In this document: in pieces, positions 20,648 to 32,813 of the stretch | Numbering within the stretch: the stretch's first letter is position 1 | How the letters are laid out: the number at the start of each line of letters is the position of its first letter | From: Gliomastix tumulicola | Lineage: Eukaryota > Ascomycota > Sordariomycetes > Hypocreales > Bionectriaceae | Length of the DNA: 64,000 nt | Assembly (NCBI GenBank): GCA_001599755.1 | Contig: BCHX01000002.1 | Location: forward strand, 2,232,001 to 2,296,000 | Direction of reading: 5' to 3' | Position numbers and translations under genes: made by a program | Notes under the pieces: generated by a model | The model's database searches: none | What the model saw: only the letters and a program-made list of their open reading frames with translations | What the model was told of the DNA's origin: nothing

Positions 20648-23600
20648 CTCGATGATGAATGTCCCACCTTGAACAAATATGATAAAAGAGGCGAAGAGGG
20701 AGCCACGATGCACCGCTTGTAAATGCGTGTGAAATCGCCACTACCTCGTTTGTCCGGTTGACCTGGGGTTTCCCCTAAGCGCCCGGGAGAAGGCCCCTTC
20801 TCGGCTTCGTTACAGGTCGGAGGGCGTGACGGGGCGCATTTAATGTCTCGACGTCGGGGCAGTCAACCGAGTATAGAATGCCGTCCCCAAGGTTGAGAAA
20901 TCCGGCTGGACCAATTCGACAGAGAAATGGCGGCCACGTCTCGAGGACTGGGGGAAATGATGCAACGCGTGGGAAAGGGAAAACGGGAGACTAGACGGAA
21001 GGCGAGTGGCGGGCGGAGGCGTAATAATATGGATGAAGGAGAAGCCACTGGGGCGGGTGGAAAGGTGCAGGTGCAAGAGACAGGGTGGGTTGCTGAGATG
21101 GAGTTGAGACTGCACTGCCAGTGGACGGAAGGGACGTATTCCGTGGACGCAGCGAATGGGCAGCCGACTTACGTATGCACTCGGGCCTGAGAAAAAAGAC
21201 GCTCCAGCGAGGTGCTGCGCTAAACATGAGCTAAAAAGTGATGCAGCGACAGGGGGCCAGCGCTGGCGTCGAGGTGGCTGGAACCTGCATTCATTCACTT
21301 GGGGCCTGGGTCCGGTGTCTCGGGAGGTATCCTGTCTGCGATTCACGCGCGGCCAGGTACCACGCGCTACCTCAGGCCTGCGCTCGCTCTCGCAAAGGGT
21401 GTGGAGGCTTGTCGCGGGGGAGCGATGGCGCACTGTGTCACCCTTGGCTGAACAAAAACCCACTCGCTGGACGCAGCCGGGCGGCTGATTCGCTGACGGA
21501 GGAGTCGTGAGCGTGAGCGTGAGCGTGAACGTGAGAGCTTTCCCTCAGGCCGCCTCTGACTGGGTCTCGAGACACGCAGCGACGCACTGCCCCGTTGGAG
21601 CGGGCGAGGATCACCAGATTGCGGGAAGCGACTTCGGGCGCGGTTGCATTCGACTTCCGCGTATTCCTCCCGGGTCCCCATCTGCATTATACACGGATTT
21701 GTCATTCAGTCCTCCTCTGCCGTCTCCTGCCAGGCCTCGTCACATGACTGCCAAAGTGATGGGCATTCGTGAATTCCCTCGCCAGGACACATGCGATTCT
21801 TTGCCTACTCGGGGCCTACTCGGGGCGGAAGCATCGGCTTATCACCGGGGAGAGGCTCAGATGTGCCGGCTTGAAGCAGAAGATATGACATATGACAGAC
21901 CCGGCTCAAGATGGGCGTTCTCTCTACAGTCATCAATCGGGTCGATAGCGGCGGCTAGGCGGAGGTCTCCATCCAAACCTCGAGTCAGCGGTGTCGTGAT
22001 GGAGGGGAACCTAGCATTGCGAACCTCCGATGTGGGAGGATACGCAGTCGATCTTTACGCATGACTGCAGCCGTTCTCCATTTCATCGACTTGCCGTTAA
22101 CAGCAACTCACTCTCAAGGCGGCAGAGGAGGCACACAAGAGGCCCCCAAGGTTGCTCGAAACGTGGTCGAGCCCTGCCAGCCGCCCGTTAAATTATATCA
22201 TAACTATAACTTATGCGATCACCTTGTTTTCCTGGGCCTGTCTCTCTCCCGTGATCTCCTCGGGCCTAGATCGAAACAGACGGATGAGGCGGCAGACCTG
22301 TGGCGCCGACTGGCCCATTATCAGAGTTTCCCTTCCCGCAGTCGTATGACGCCTGAGACGATCACTTTTACTCGCTGGCTAGCTAGCACCAACGGCGCCC
22401 GCTGCTTTGCTTGCTGCCGTTGCCGTTGCGAGGTGACGTGGTTCGCGGCCGGCCTTTTCACCGCCGTCGACCGGGCCCTTTGCCTGGCCTGATGCCACCA
22501 CCTCTCAGGCCCCACGTTGGCCGACGAAGCCGGATTTCAAATCATCAGGTATAACACACAGACGACATGTCGGCTAAACCTACTATACCTACCAGCACAG
22601 CTCACCCTTCGTGAAAATCTCCTGATTAGACAAAGGTTGTGCTCAGCCGCTGCCCAATCAGCCGCGAATATTTGAAATTGGATTTCTCGACCCCTCTCCC
22701 CTCCCCTCCTCTCGAGCCAGCTGGACAAGAAGGTGAGACCGAAAACACGCTTAGTGCATTCCAGTCGGCTTTCGGCCAGACTGCCAACCGTTCTCCCTGT
22801 CTCCCTGTCTCCCCTGTTTAGTCCTCCCGTCCTCAGACAAGTCAGAAAAAAAAAAGCCATACACAATCGCCAGGCCACGCTTCCGGCGAGAGCAGAGGCA
22901 AAATTCCGGGTCTCGTTAGGAGCGGATATGCGGGAAAAGGGCAAATTTACGCGCGCACACAGCAGAAACCTGTCCTCGGGGACGGGGGAATATTCTTCTT
23001 CTGTGTGCGACATTGGGCGTATCGTATTTACGGCTTGGGGGGAGGGGTGTGGAGGAGAGGGGGAGAAGAGGAGAGCCCCGTCACGAACCCTCGGGTGCAA
23101 AGCGTCTCTTTAGCCGTGGGCGGTCTCCGAGATTTTTAGTCACCACAGCCGGCCGGTCTTGACACCGAGATCTTCCACATTCACGAAAAGCGAAAAAGGA
23201 GAGAGGCAGCCACCAGGATTGAAAGGGTCTGCTGCTGGTTTTCCGCACGATCAGACGGGCAGGCAAAAAGCTTGTCTGCAAGGGAGAGGAGGGTGTGAAA
23301 GAGGGGGGGACGAAATCGGATTGGCCGAGCTGAGGTGGGGGTGGAGACTTAGTGATCCGCACAGTACGATGCTTATAGGCGGCACGGTATTTTCACATTC
23401 CCCGCAGGTACAAGGCCCAAGGTCCTCTGTGTCCATCTTGAGCCATCTGCAACAGCTTGGCTACCGGTCTTCGTCTCATCGTCACTGACCGACAGCATGG
23501 TTGCTTTGTCCATCATCCATTCATTCATCCCTTCTCTGGCGCTGAGTTGACTCAGCCGCCGGTTCGTTTGTTTGTTGTTTGTTTGTTTGTTATTTGTATT

Positions 23601-25967
23601 TTTCTCTTGTTCCCGGGCGGCCGCCGGCCATCAGTCCAGACCCGACCATGGCACGAGCTGAGCGCGCTGAGGGGGTGTCACTCAAATTGTGTCAGCTCCC
23701 GTAATTTGGAATGCGTCTATTGACTCTTGCCCAGCGGCCTCCCGTCCAGGCCCAGGCCTCCCGAGAGTCACACACACACACACGCACGCGTATTGGCCTG
23801 ATACGAAGTCCCATCCGAGACATGGCAATTGTTATCATGACTGCACACAGGCTCTCGTCTTACCAATGCCCCGTTGCCCCGATCGTACAAATTAGAGTTA
23901 TACATCCGTACATGCACACGCGTCTGTTCCTGGCGCTGCTGCGCACCGGATCCCTGGAGAGACCTGTCTCTCTCCGTTGATCTATTGCCTCTGTTTCCCG
24001 GTTCGACCGGTTCCCGGCCCTCTAGGCTCGAGTTAGCCTGGCTGCTAGCCCTCACTTGACATTGCTCGAAGAGGAAGCTGGTGATTCTCGGTGGCGTGGC
24101 CCTCTGACCTGGGGGACTAGTAGGTGAGAATGGTTCTTCTTTTTTCGTGCGGACAATTTGGAATCTCGGGGTTATTGTTCCTTGGCCTCGGGCTGTGCAT
24201 CTTCTAGTCGTCATCCTGGACTCAAGCGGAGATAAGGGATTGTGTCCCATCACCAAACGGAGCCAACGACGAGACCCTGAATGAGAGTGTTGTCCTTCAG
24301 TGAGGAAAACAATCGTCAATTTGGAATATTTCCATGCTTGGTGCATATTCAGATCTGGGATAATATCTGCTAAGCCACATCCCAAGACGTCAGCTTGCTC
24401 AGCCAGTTGGAGATGATGACAGTTGGGGGGGGGGAGATGCGTTGTCTCATCTCATGCTCATGCACGACATGGCCTTGTCATGCACGATGACCTGGATTGA
24501 CCTTGTAACACCCAGCCTTCTCACCACATGATACCGTCATCATTCCATCCATGACGGGAAGAGAGGGCGCTCAAGCTGTGCCTCGGTGTTTCTCCCAACT
24601 CCACGGCGTGTCTCATGTTCGCCGTCGTGCCACGACACTAGGTCCAAGCCCAAACTCGAGTCGGAGCCGGAGTCCACAGTCCTTTGCGGGAGGATTCTCT
24701 GCTGAGGCGAGTGGCTTCTCGTAAGTACTTGCGGACGGCTGTGGTGTCCGAGTGCGTCACTGGCATCTGTCAAGTGTGACGGCTGTCGACATCACCACGG
24801 ACATCGTTCATCGTCTCTGGAGTGCGCAATCGATGTCAACATCGTCTTTCCTTGTTTTTCGAGAGCTTGAAACCCTGAATTGGGAGCAGAATTGGTGCTA
24901 CCGGACATCGCAGGTTCATGGGCAGCCTCCGCTCGCTCGACCTCGAAATCCCGTCACGGCGCGCGAGTCGCCAGGATCTAGGGTCTTGGAATTTGGAGCA
25001 TCCCAAAAATGAGTCCAGGGTAGGTGCTTCTGTCCCCGGAGCCGAGCCGGATCGCTGCCGGATCCCAGCTACGCGCCCTGGCCTACTAGCCGTCGTCTCT
25101 GGCCTCGGAAAGATGTCAGTTCCTGTCAGTCCTGTTGGGGCTAGACAGGCGCCTCAATCAAGCAGAGCCCGGCGTCTCCTTGCCAAAGCAGGGCCATCCA
25201 TGTGACGCAGCGTGGTAGCAGTCCCCCCTCTTATCTCAAGATGAGGCCGAGGTCGACGCCTGACTGATTCTCCCCTCCTGGTCCTGAGAGGATGATGATA
25301 CGAGAGAGACGCGGCACGGGAATCACACGTTCCCTCTCGCGTTCCCGCCTCCTGCTCCCAAGACGGAATACGCGCCTGGAGGTGCCATTGAAGACTCCTT
25401 TCGTATCTCATCAGGGTGCCATTCGGAGGCCGGAGCAGCGTAACCGCCGACAAAAGAAGAGGAGAAGGCATAGCGTCACAAGCTGAGAACGAACGCCCTC
25501 GTAAATGATCGGCGTGGAGAAGATGTCCTCCCTAGCTGCCGGCCCGATCAACGTTACCTCACGACCGGGCCCCCGTCCCTCGCGCGCACAACACGAGGCA
25601 TCACAAGCACTCTTATTCTGTCTTTTGCGGGATCCTCCTCTCCCTATGAGGCCGCCAAGGTGGTAGCTTCGGCGCAGGTTTCAATGCGCCGCGAGGCGGC
25701 GTTTCGAAACGACCTCCCAAACGAGGTAGTGGATCGGCATCGGAAACATGGGGCTGTTACTCCTCTGGTCGAAATCGTAGCGAAAACGATGGCATGACTG
25801 TCGTCCGTGGACCGAGAAGGGAAAAGTGACATGAGGCGAGAGGACTGATGCCTTGCGTCTAGCGCAAGGGGTAGCAGCCGCTCTGCTACTTAAAGAGGAG
25901 GACGGCTCCCGTCGAGTGTACCTCTCGCTCCTCATCCCAGGCAGACATACAGCCCAAGCAGCCCAAG
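20648..25967. other. 5.3-kb non-coding region between the RING gene and the GH12 gene
   Basis: Divergent genes flank this stretch. Both strands have only short, compositionally poor open frames, and none shows a domain. Seen: a GTGAGC direct repeat (about 21507-21530), a GTTT microsatellite (about 23566-23592), a CA repeat (about 23769-23785) and a G9 run near 24426. It probably holds the long upstream region of the glycosidase gene and leaders, or non-coding RNA I cannot see. Confidence 0.4.
23566..23592. repeat. GTTT microsatellite
   Basis: An imperfect run of GTTT units in the long spacer before the GH12 gene. It is simple-sequence DNA; no role is implied. Confidence 0.7.
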
Positions 25968-26810
25968 ATGAAGTACGCCCTCGCCCTCCTCTCGGCCTTC
26001 TCGCCCGTGGCCCTCGCCCAGACCCTCTGCGGCCAGTTCGACTACCACGGCGACGCCAACGGCTGGTACTTCAACAACAACGAATGGGGCTCGGGCTCCG
26101 GCAGCGGCGACCAGTGCACGTACGTCGACCAGATCGACGGCGTCAACGGCGTCAAGTGGCACACCGACTGGTCGTGGTCCGGCGGCGAGAACAACGTCAA
26201 GTCGTACCCCTACAGCGGGCGGCAGGTCGGGACGCCGCGTCTCGTCAGCAACATCGGGAGCATCCCCAGCGTCGCCGACTGGGGCTACACGGGCAACAAC
26301 ATCCGCGCCAACGTCGCGTACGATCTCTTCACGGCTGCGGATCCCAACCATGACACCAGCAGCGGCGACTACGAGCTCATGATCTGGTACGTCCATACAT
26401 GTCATGTTCATGACAGATAAGGGGGTCAACTAACGAATCTGACTAGGCTCGCGAGAATCGGCGGCGTCTACCCCATCGGTGACTCGGTCGGCATTGTCAA
26501 CGTCGGCGGCTCCGACTGGGAGCTCTTCGTGGGCTGGAACGGCTCCATGCGCGTCTACAGCTTCGTCGCGCCGAGCCAGAGGACCTCGTTCAACCAGGAC
26601 ATCAAGCCCTTCTTCAACCACGTCTCGGCCAACCAGGGCTTCCCTGCCAGCAGCCAGCACCTGATCAGTAAGAAACTACCTGTGCATGAAACTATAGTGA
26701 TGGTGCTGACTCGATTTTTTTCTTCTTTAGCTCTCCAGTTCGGTACCGAGCCGTTCACTGGCAGCAACGCCAAGTTCAACGTCTTCTACTGGTCGGGCTG
26801 GGTTGCGTAA
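25968..26810 (+). CDS. Secreted GH12 glycoside hydrolase (endoglucanase/xyloglucanase)
   Basis: Three exons: 25968-26386, 26447-26667 and 26731-26810, giving 239 residues, the usual GH12 length. A signal peptide (MKYALALLSAFSPVALA) is followed by a mature start near QTLCGQFDYHGDANGWYF. Both catalytic acids sit in conserved words: Glu136 in GDYELMIWLARIGG (nucleophile) and Glu220 in LQFGTEPFTG (acid/base). The NNEWG and GVKWHTDWSWSGG motifs of the beta-jelly roll are present. The family cleaves beta-1,4-glucan or xyloglucan in plant cell walls. There is no cellulose-binding module. The first intron splits the Trp after ELMI and the second precedes the acid/base exon. The start is followed at once by the signal peptide and is preceded by a C/A-rich leader. 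Confidence 0.94.
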
Positions 26811-27236
26811 GGGATGTTTGGGGATGGATGGATACACTGTATATGAGACAAACCAGGTACATAGTGACCGCAATTCCAAGTGAGTCGACAAGACTGCATA
26901 ACAAATATGTCCGTGTGCTATTAAAAGAGTAAACTTAAGCGAATGAAGTCATTGAGGACAGATGCGAGATGTGGGAGGTGGTAAATCGTAGATCAAGGCC
27001 CGGGCGTGACAGAAATAGACCAGCATCTTCCTTTCTCGGCCCCACCAACCTTCAACTCAGCCTTTTCATCATCCATCACCATCAGCGTCTATCCTTGAAT
27101 CTCACTTCCGCGCTCCCATTTCTTGACTATTTCGCCTCCGTATACCCCAATCTCAAAGGCAGTGCTCACTACAGTACCCCGGAGCGAAACCCGAGACCTT
27201 CCCAACCTCTCAGCTCCCTCACCAAGACCCGCCACG
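26811..27236. promoter_or_regulatory. Spacer with the cyclophilin H promoter
   Basis: A 426-bp spacer between two plus-strand genes. The half next to the cyclophilin start is pyrimidine-rich (TCTT/CCCT words), as in many fungal housekeeping leaders. No other signal. Confidence 0.4.
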
Positions 27237-28058
27237 ATGCCGCCCACACAGCTCCCCGAGTCCGGGAATCCTCTGTATGTCCCAGCCCCGAAGCTGCATC
27301 GTCGAGCAATGCCATCTGACTTTACATGACAGGGTATTCTTTGACATTACCCTAGGGGGTACGTGTCCCCCGCGTTTACTCTGGCTTGAATCACACCCAC
27401 TCACAACGACCAGGCGAACCCCTCGGCCGCATCACCTTCGAGCTCTTCCACGACGTCTGCCCCAAGACGGCAGAGAACTTCCGCCAGTTCTGCACGGGCG
27501 AGACCAAGGGTCCCAACGGCCGGCCGCAGGGCTACAAGGGCTCCAAGTTCCACCGCATTGTGTGTTTTTCCCGTCGTCGCTCTTTGTCTGGGACCGAAAG
27601 ATGGACAGACACATGGCTGACCAGGAACAGATTGCCAACTTCGTCTGCCAGGGCGGCGACTTCCTCAACGGCGACGGGACTGGCTCGACGACGATCTGGG
27701 GCTACAAGACCTTTGAGGACGAGAACTTTACCCTGAAGCACGAGCAGCCGGGTCTGCTCTCCATGGCGGTGCGTATCCCTTGACATGGTCTCCAACGTGC
27801 TTACGTTGCTGTGTTTTGCTGTGCTGTGCTGTGCTGTGTTGTGCTGACACCTCATAGAACTCGGGCCCCAACACCAACGGCTCCCAGTTCTTCATCACCA
27901 CCGTGCCCACGCCCTGGCTCGACAACAAGCACACCGTCTTCGGCAAGGTCGTCGACGGCATGGACGTCGTGCGGAAGATGGAGGCTACCAAGACGGGCCA
28001 CCGGGGCAAGGAGATTCCGAATATGGATGTGGTCATTGCTCAGTGCGGTGAGATGTGA
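27237..28058 (+). CDS. Cyclophilin H-type peptidyl-prolyl isomerase
   Basis: Five exons: 27237-27274, 27333-27358 (26 nt), 27414-27559, 27631-27768 and 27858-28058, giving 182 residues. The sequence MPPTQLPESGNPLVFFDITLGGEPLGRITFELF leads into the cyclophilin core with the catalytic Arg in KFHRI, then CQGGDFLNGDGTGSTTIWG, PGLLSMANSGPNTNGSQFFIT and PWLDNKHTVFGKV (active-site Trp). The NGDGTG and LLSMANSGPNTNG words and the length match cyclophilin H/USA-Cyp, a U4/U6 snRNP-associated isomerase. It is likely nuclear or cytosolic, with no signal peptide. The gene is split into short exons typical of conserved fungal cyclophilins. Assignment to the H class is from motifs only. Confidence 0.93.
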
Positions 28059-28781
28059 GGTGAACAGGGCTATCTATCCTATCAAGTTGGGTCCCCCAGC
28101 TGTAGGCGGGAAGGAGAAGTACAGCGACACCTCTATACTGTGGTGAACGAGGCGGTGAACGAGGATCAGGCGATCAGGCATAGCTACAATAATACCCAAA
28201 AGTCAGTGACAGTGAACGTATCTTCTCTAAGCTTTGCATCTCGAAAACAAGAGACTGCCTCTGCAAGTCACGCACCTCCCAACCCGCAAACAAAGTCACC
28301 CATTCACTTCGAGTAACCGAGCATACCATGTTTGATGTCACAAATGACATTTCTGTTATCCCTATGTCTATACTACTTTCTCATCGCAAATACCACTCCC
28401 TGAGGGAAGGCATCAGAACCCCCTTGCCAGAGAACGGTGCCTGACCGTGAACTCGGCAATACTTGAACAAAAATCAAATTCAGAAAATCAAAAGACCGAC
28501 CAGCCGCCCCTATAAACCAATCCATATGGTTACCCAACCAACCAACCAACCATCCATCCATCCATCCATCCATCCCCTATGCCTCCCTTAAAAACGCCGC
28601 AGGCCGCAAAAAGAAAGCAAGCGGGAAAAAAAGAGCCGTGGAGCCGAAAACGTATATGGACTCAAGGAAAGAAAAGAAAAGAAAAGAATAGTCTCAAATT
28701 TTAGACAACCAGAAGTGAAAAGAATAAAAAGGAGTGAATAGGCGGGTTAGGGATGGAAGGGATGTGTGTGAGTGTTGGGTC
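28059..28781. other. Convergent 3' region with tetranucleotide repeats
   Basis: This 723-bp region separates the convergent cyclophilin H and DUF7492-like genes. It holds a CCAA repeat running into a CCAT repeat (about 28536-28575) and an AAAAG repeat (about 28666-28688). No coding signal. Confidence 0.5.
28536..28575. repeat. CCAA/CCAT tetranucleotide microsatellite
   Basis: Tandem CCAA units change into six or so CCAT units without a break, in the 3' flank between convergent genes. It is a simple-sequence repeat; no function is implied. Confidence 0.85.
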
Positions 28782-30329
28782 TTAGCCGCGGCCGAACCAC
28801 CAGTTTGTGCGCTTGACGCGCCGCTCCGGCTCCTGGGGCGACCACTGCTCCGTCTGGTTGGGCCAGCGCGGCGTGGACGGAGGCGGCGGAATGCGGCGCG
28901 TCTCGAAGGTGAGCGCCGTCGTCACGGCCTCGGGGGTGATGATGGGGGAGGGCGTTGAGGTAGTGGTGGTGATAAGGGTCGTGGGGGAGGTTGTAGGTGT
29001 GCCCTCGGGGTAGACGGTTGTGTACTGTGTCTCGATCTCTGTGACGACGTGGACTGGCTCGCCGCTCGTTGAGCAGGGCTGCTTGCTGGTCTCTGACGGG
29101 GAGGATGTCGTCTCAGAGACGGGGGTGCTCTCGGGCAGCTGCGTGACGTAGACGGTCGTGGGGACCGTGACGGGAGGCTGCGTGACAGTGACAGTCACCG
29201 TCGCCGGGCCGTCAGCGGGAGGAGCAGTCTCGGTAGGCGCCGGCGCAGGCGCAGGCACATCGGTGCTCGGCGTCGGCGTCGGCGTCTCGACAGGCGGCTG
29301 CGGCTGATCACCGCCCGACGAGCCATCATCGACAGGAACGCCAAAGTTGTTCTTCAGCTGCGCCTGGATGGCCATGTTGAACACCGTCCCCTGGTCCCCG
29401 CCGCCGTTGCTGCTGCTGCTGCTGCCAGCACTGTTCACATTCGCGCCGACCTGCGCCTTGGAGCGCACCTCGGAGTCCTTGCTGACGATGCGGATGTCGA
29501 GCGTGCTCGCGTAGCTCTCGTTGGTGGCGATGGCGGCCATGGTGAAGCCGTTGGGGTCCTGCTCGCCGCGCATGAAGGTGCCCGCCCAGGGGAAGAGCCC
29601 GTCCTTGGTGGCCTCGAAGTCGATGGCGTCGCGGTTGAGGTTCGGCCAGTCCCAGTACCAGTAGATGGTGTAGTTGGAGTCGGGCTTGAGGTCCTCGGGC
29701 AGCTGCAGGTCGGACTGGCAGGCGAGGGGCGTCATGGGGTCAACGCCGAGGGCGGTGGCGCGCTCGAGGGCGAGCCCGTCGCCGCGGGCCTCGTAACACT
29801 GCCCGTCGTCGTAGTTGCGCGTGGCCAGCAGCCGGCCGCGCTTGTCGCCGCCCGTGCCGTCCTTGTTCCACTTGAGGTGCACGTCGAACAGCTTCTCCTC
29901 GTCGCGGGGCTGGTCGGTGCCGTAGATGTAGATGGTGCCCCGGTTCAGCGGCTTGTCCGGGTTGGACTCGGGCTTGGTCGTGTGCCCGTTCTCGAAGTGC
30001 AGGATGGCGATGAAGTCGCCCGGCGCCGCCTCGAGCAGGTCGTACGACGGGTTCGGGTCGATGGGGTGCTTGTTGATGCGCTCGTCCCCCGTGTAGAAGC
30101 CCGTGCCGGTGTAGGGCAGACGCAGGATGTACTCCTCGTCGTTGAAGGACGGGTCGGTGCGCGGGATGTAGCCGCGCGGGAAGCCCTCGGCGCCAAAGAA
30201 CTGCCGCGAGACGGGCTCGATCTTGAGGGCGCGCTCGATCCACGAGTGAGCGGCCACGGGCGCCGGGCCCGCGAGGAGGGCCAGCAGAGCCAGAGCTCCG
30301 GCGGTGAGTTTGGTGCCTGGTGAGTGCAT
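28782..30329 (-). CDS. Secreted DUF7492-like protein with predicted N-terminal histidine
   Basis: A single exon of 515 residues from the ATG at 30329 (MHSPGTKLTAGALALL). A signal peptide is predicted to end after APVAA, leaving His28 as the first mature residue (HSWIERALKIEP). The core shows EGFPRGYIPRTDPSFNDEEY, YDLLEAAPGDFIAILHFENGHTT, RGTIYIYGTD, NYDDGQCYEARG and YTIYWYWDWPNLN. From about residue 330 it is a Ser/Thr/Pro-rich linker (TPTPSTDVPAPAPAPTETAPP, then Thr/Val-rich) that should be heavily O-glycosylated. It ends in a basic tail (RRVKRTNWWFGRG) with no GPI signal. I assign it to the fungal DUF7492 group from the HSWIE start and PRGYIPRTDP motif. Activity is unknown; the N-terminal His invites comparison with lytic polysaccharide monooxygenases. 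The extended upstream open frame to 30962 is leader DNA. Confidence 0.75.
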   Translation of the reverse strand: MHSPGTKLTAGALALLALLAGPAPVAAHSWIERALKIEPVSRQFFGAEGFPRGYIPRTDPSFNDEEYILRLPYTGTGFYTGDERINKHPIDPNPSYDLLEAAPGDFIAILHFENGHTTKPESNPDKPLNRGTIYIYGTDQPRDEEKLFDVHLKWNKDGTGGDKRGRLLATRNYDDGQCYEARGDGLALERATALGVDPMTPLACQSDLQLPEDLKPDSNYTIYWYWDWPNLNRDAIDFEATKDGLFPWAGTFMRGEQDPNGFTMAAIATNESYASTLDIRIVSKDSEVRSKAQVGANVNSAGSSSSSNGGGDQGTVFNMAIQAQLKNNFGVPVDDGSSGGDQPQPPVETPTPTPSTDVPAPAPAPTETAPPADGPATVTVTVTQPPVTVPTTVYVTQLPESTPVSETTSSPSETSKQPCSTSGEPVHVVTEIETQYTTVYPEGTPTTSPTTLITTTTSTPSPIITPEAVTTALTFETRRIPPPPSTPRWPNQTEQWSPQEPERRVKRTNWWFGRG

Positions 30330-32813
30330 CGTGGACTTGTGTGAAGTTGTTGTCGTCTGTGGTGCGAAGACTCGGTGTTGTTGGTGATGGTTATCGATTC
30401 TTGGGTGTGGTAAGATCTGATACGATAAGTCGTGTTGGTGATCGCGTCGATGCGTGTATGTGTGTATGTGTTGTTGGTGTTTGGGAAAGGGAAAAAAGAA
30501 AATACCAGAAAATCCAGGCCGACAATTGAAGCGAGAGACCGCCCCAAGAGAGGATGTTAAATAGACCCCAAGCAGATCTTCCAACAATGCCTCTCGAAGG
30601 GGGGAGGGAGGGTAACTCTGAATAGTCAAGCGGGTGAAGCGGCGTTGGTATTGTTTGTTTTTTTTTCCGCGCAGTTCACAGTCACGCGGCCCCGGAGTTC
30701 TCAGAGCAAAGTGAGGTGAAGTATCGCGGAGGCGAGGGGAACACTGACGCACAGCAGCTGATCGGCGGGAGGGAGGAAGATTGTTCCTCGCGGGGGTCAG
30801 CCTGAGTGCGTGATGAGTTCGCGAAGACGAGACGAGTTTTTGGTTGGGTGAGATGAGATGGGATGAATGGTCGCGCGCTGCGCTGAGCCGGAAAATGAGA
30901 GAAATAAGTGAGAAGATGCTGGCGGGTAGTGAGAACAAGCGGAAGACACAGTCTCGACGCAACTTGTCCGCAACTCCAAAACACCACCGAACAGCCGACT
31001 CGAAAAGTAACTTCGGTGAATAGAGGACCAGCCCCGGGTGAGAAGAGAACAGAACAAAGGAAAAAAGAGGAAATCCTTAGGACCGTCCCAGTCCTGTCGT
31101 GTTGGTATCTCGTCGCTCTTTTGTCCGTCTCACTGATCAGGGAGTCGACGAATAAGGACGAAATGTGTCGGAAGGTAGTCGAGATCGTTCCCTGTACATG
31201 ACTAGCACCGTCTCATTGTCGGTGTGATTCCCTGTATGCTTGATCGAGGAGTTCGAGGCGAGTGTCGAGGAGGAGGACTCGGCGGCCAGCGCTTAGGTCC
31301 AGACGAGAAACGCAGACAGCAGCAGCCAAGACAAGAGAGGAGAGAGGAGAAGCGATATTACGGCAGTCTATTTCGTATGCTCGTCACCTAGCAGGAAGGA
31401 GAAAGACAAAGGACAGAAGGGAGAAGAGGAGGGAGAGCAGATGCAGGTCCGTCTCCCGCTGGCCACGGCGAGGTCTAATAGTAGGCATGGGTACAGAGTC
31501 TAGCGACGGCCGCCCAGAAGGCCGGGAAGAAATCAAGGAAGGGTCTTTTCTGCTGGGCCATCGTGAGCCAGTATATCGTGTCGCACATGGCGGACCTGGC
31601 GAGAATGGTCGTTTCGCCATGGCCCTTGTCCTGTCGTGGTTGAAGCGCAAGATTCCAAGATGAGAGGTTGAGAGCAAGCGCCGGCCGGGACGGGGAGTGG
31701 GCGTCGGGAGCGACAGCGGAGACTTGCGGTGGTGGTACTGTCAGAGTGTGGCTGGGAGGGCGGCGCTAGTGACGAGGTACCTTGTCAAGCACAACCACTG
31801 CAGTGAATGACAATCCCCCTTAGCGGAGTGGAGTCACCAGCCTAACAATCGACACCTCCCACACAGGTCCTCCCCGTCCGGGAAACGACCCGCTGCACTG
31901 CATGAGTCCACCAGGCCACCAGCGGGCGGTTGCAAAATGTTGGCGCCCAACAACAGCGACTGGCTGACAATCTCCCGTTGCCGCCGTCCCTATTTTGCTC
32001 CCAACTCGTCCCTCTCTGCCAGGCAGCGCCTAACACGGCCCGCGGATAACTGGCATCGCCTAAGCTGGCCGATGAATCTAGTGGCTGCAGCAGCATCTGC
32101 AGTTGGTTTCGCTGCCCGCCCTTGCATCTTGCTGGCTTTATTGGCTACTACGCCGCAGCCACAGAACGGCCGATCTTCCGGAAACGAAACGACTTGTTCG
32201 ACGGCGCAAAGATCCGGTGATCATCGTGAGGTGCCACTCTTCATGTCTGGCGAAGCGCCGGCTTTGCTTGCATGAACGCGTGATGGAGTCGCGTGTTTGC
32301 TCTGGGACTATTCCCTGCCTTGCGTTACTCACGCAAATTGACTCTTTAGCCAAGCGATGACTGATCTGACTGTCTTCCGTCATCGGGCGAGAACTTGTCG
32401 CCCATGTCTTGGTCGTGTTTCACGCAGTTCCATACGTGATTTTGCGGCTCTCGAGACAGTTCGGTCACGGGACACGTCTCTGGTCGCCTGTGTTCTCATT
32501 TCCATGGCAGGCATACATGTTCAAGACCGTCTCACAAGGACGGTAATTCCAAATTCCAGCAAGTGCGTGAAAAATTAAAGACTATTATTTCTCTCTGTGT
32601 GTCTCGTAGTGATGCAAATCATGGCGTCTGTCATAAGATCAAGTCGTCGCCCAAGAAACGCCATTTCCCCTTTCCCAATCAAAGTAATAGTACCCAACCC
32701 AACCAAGATCAATCAGGCCCATCCTCGCCATATTTCTCTAATAATGCGTCAGTAAAATCTGCCGTCCTCCTGTGTGCAGGCATCCCATCCCAGTTCATCC
32801 TCATCAGCCTGGC
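30330..32813. other. 2.5-kb non-coding spacer
   Basis: This spacer holds the promoter and leader of the DUF7492-like gene (next to 30330) and the 3' flank of abaA (up to 32813). The first 200 bp of the leader include GTGTTGTTGGTG-type repeats on the plus strand. I see short open frames only, none with a domain. Confidence 0.45.

Noticed and set aside
20840..21463. A 207-codon minus-strand frame upstream of the RING gene
   Set aside because: Ser/Pro/Arg-rich with no motif; it reads like leader or promoter sequence.
25845..25900. A stem-like stretch (CTTGCG ... CGCAAG) considered as a possible tRNA
   Set aside because: No acceptor stem or B-box (GGTTCRANNCC) in the right place.
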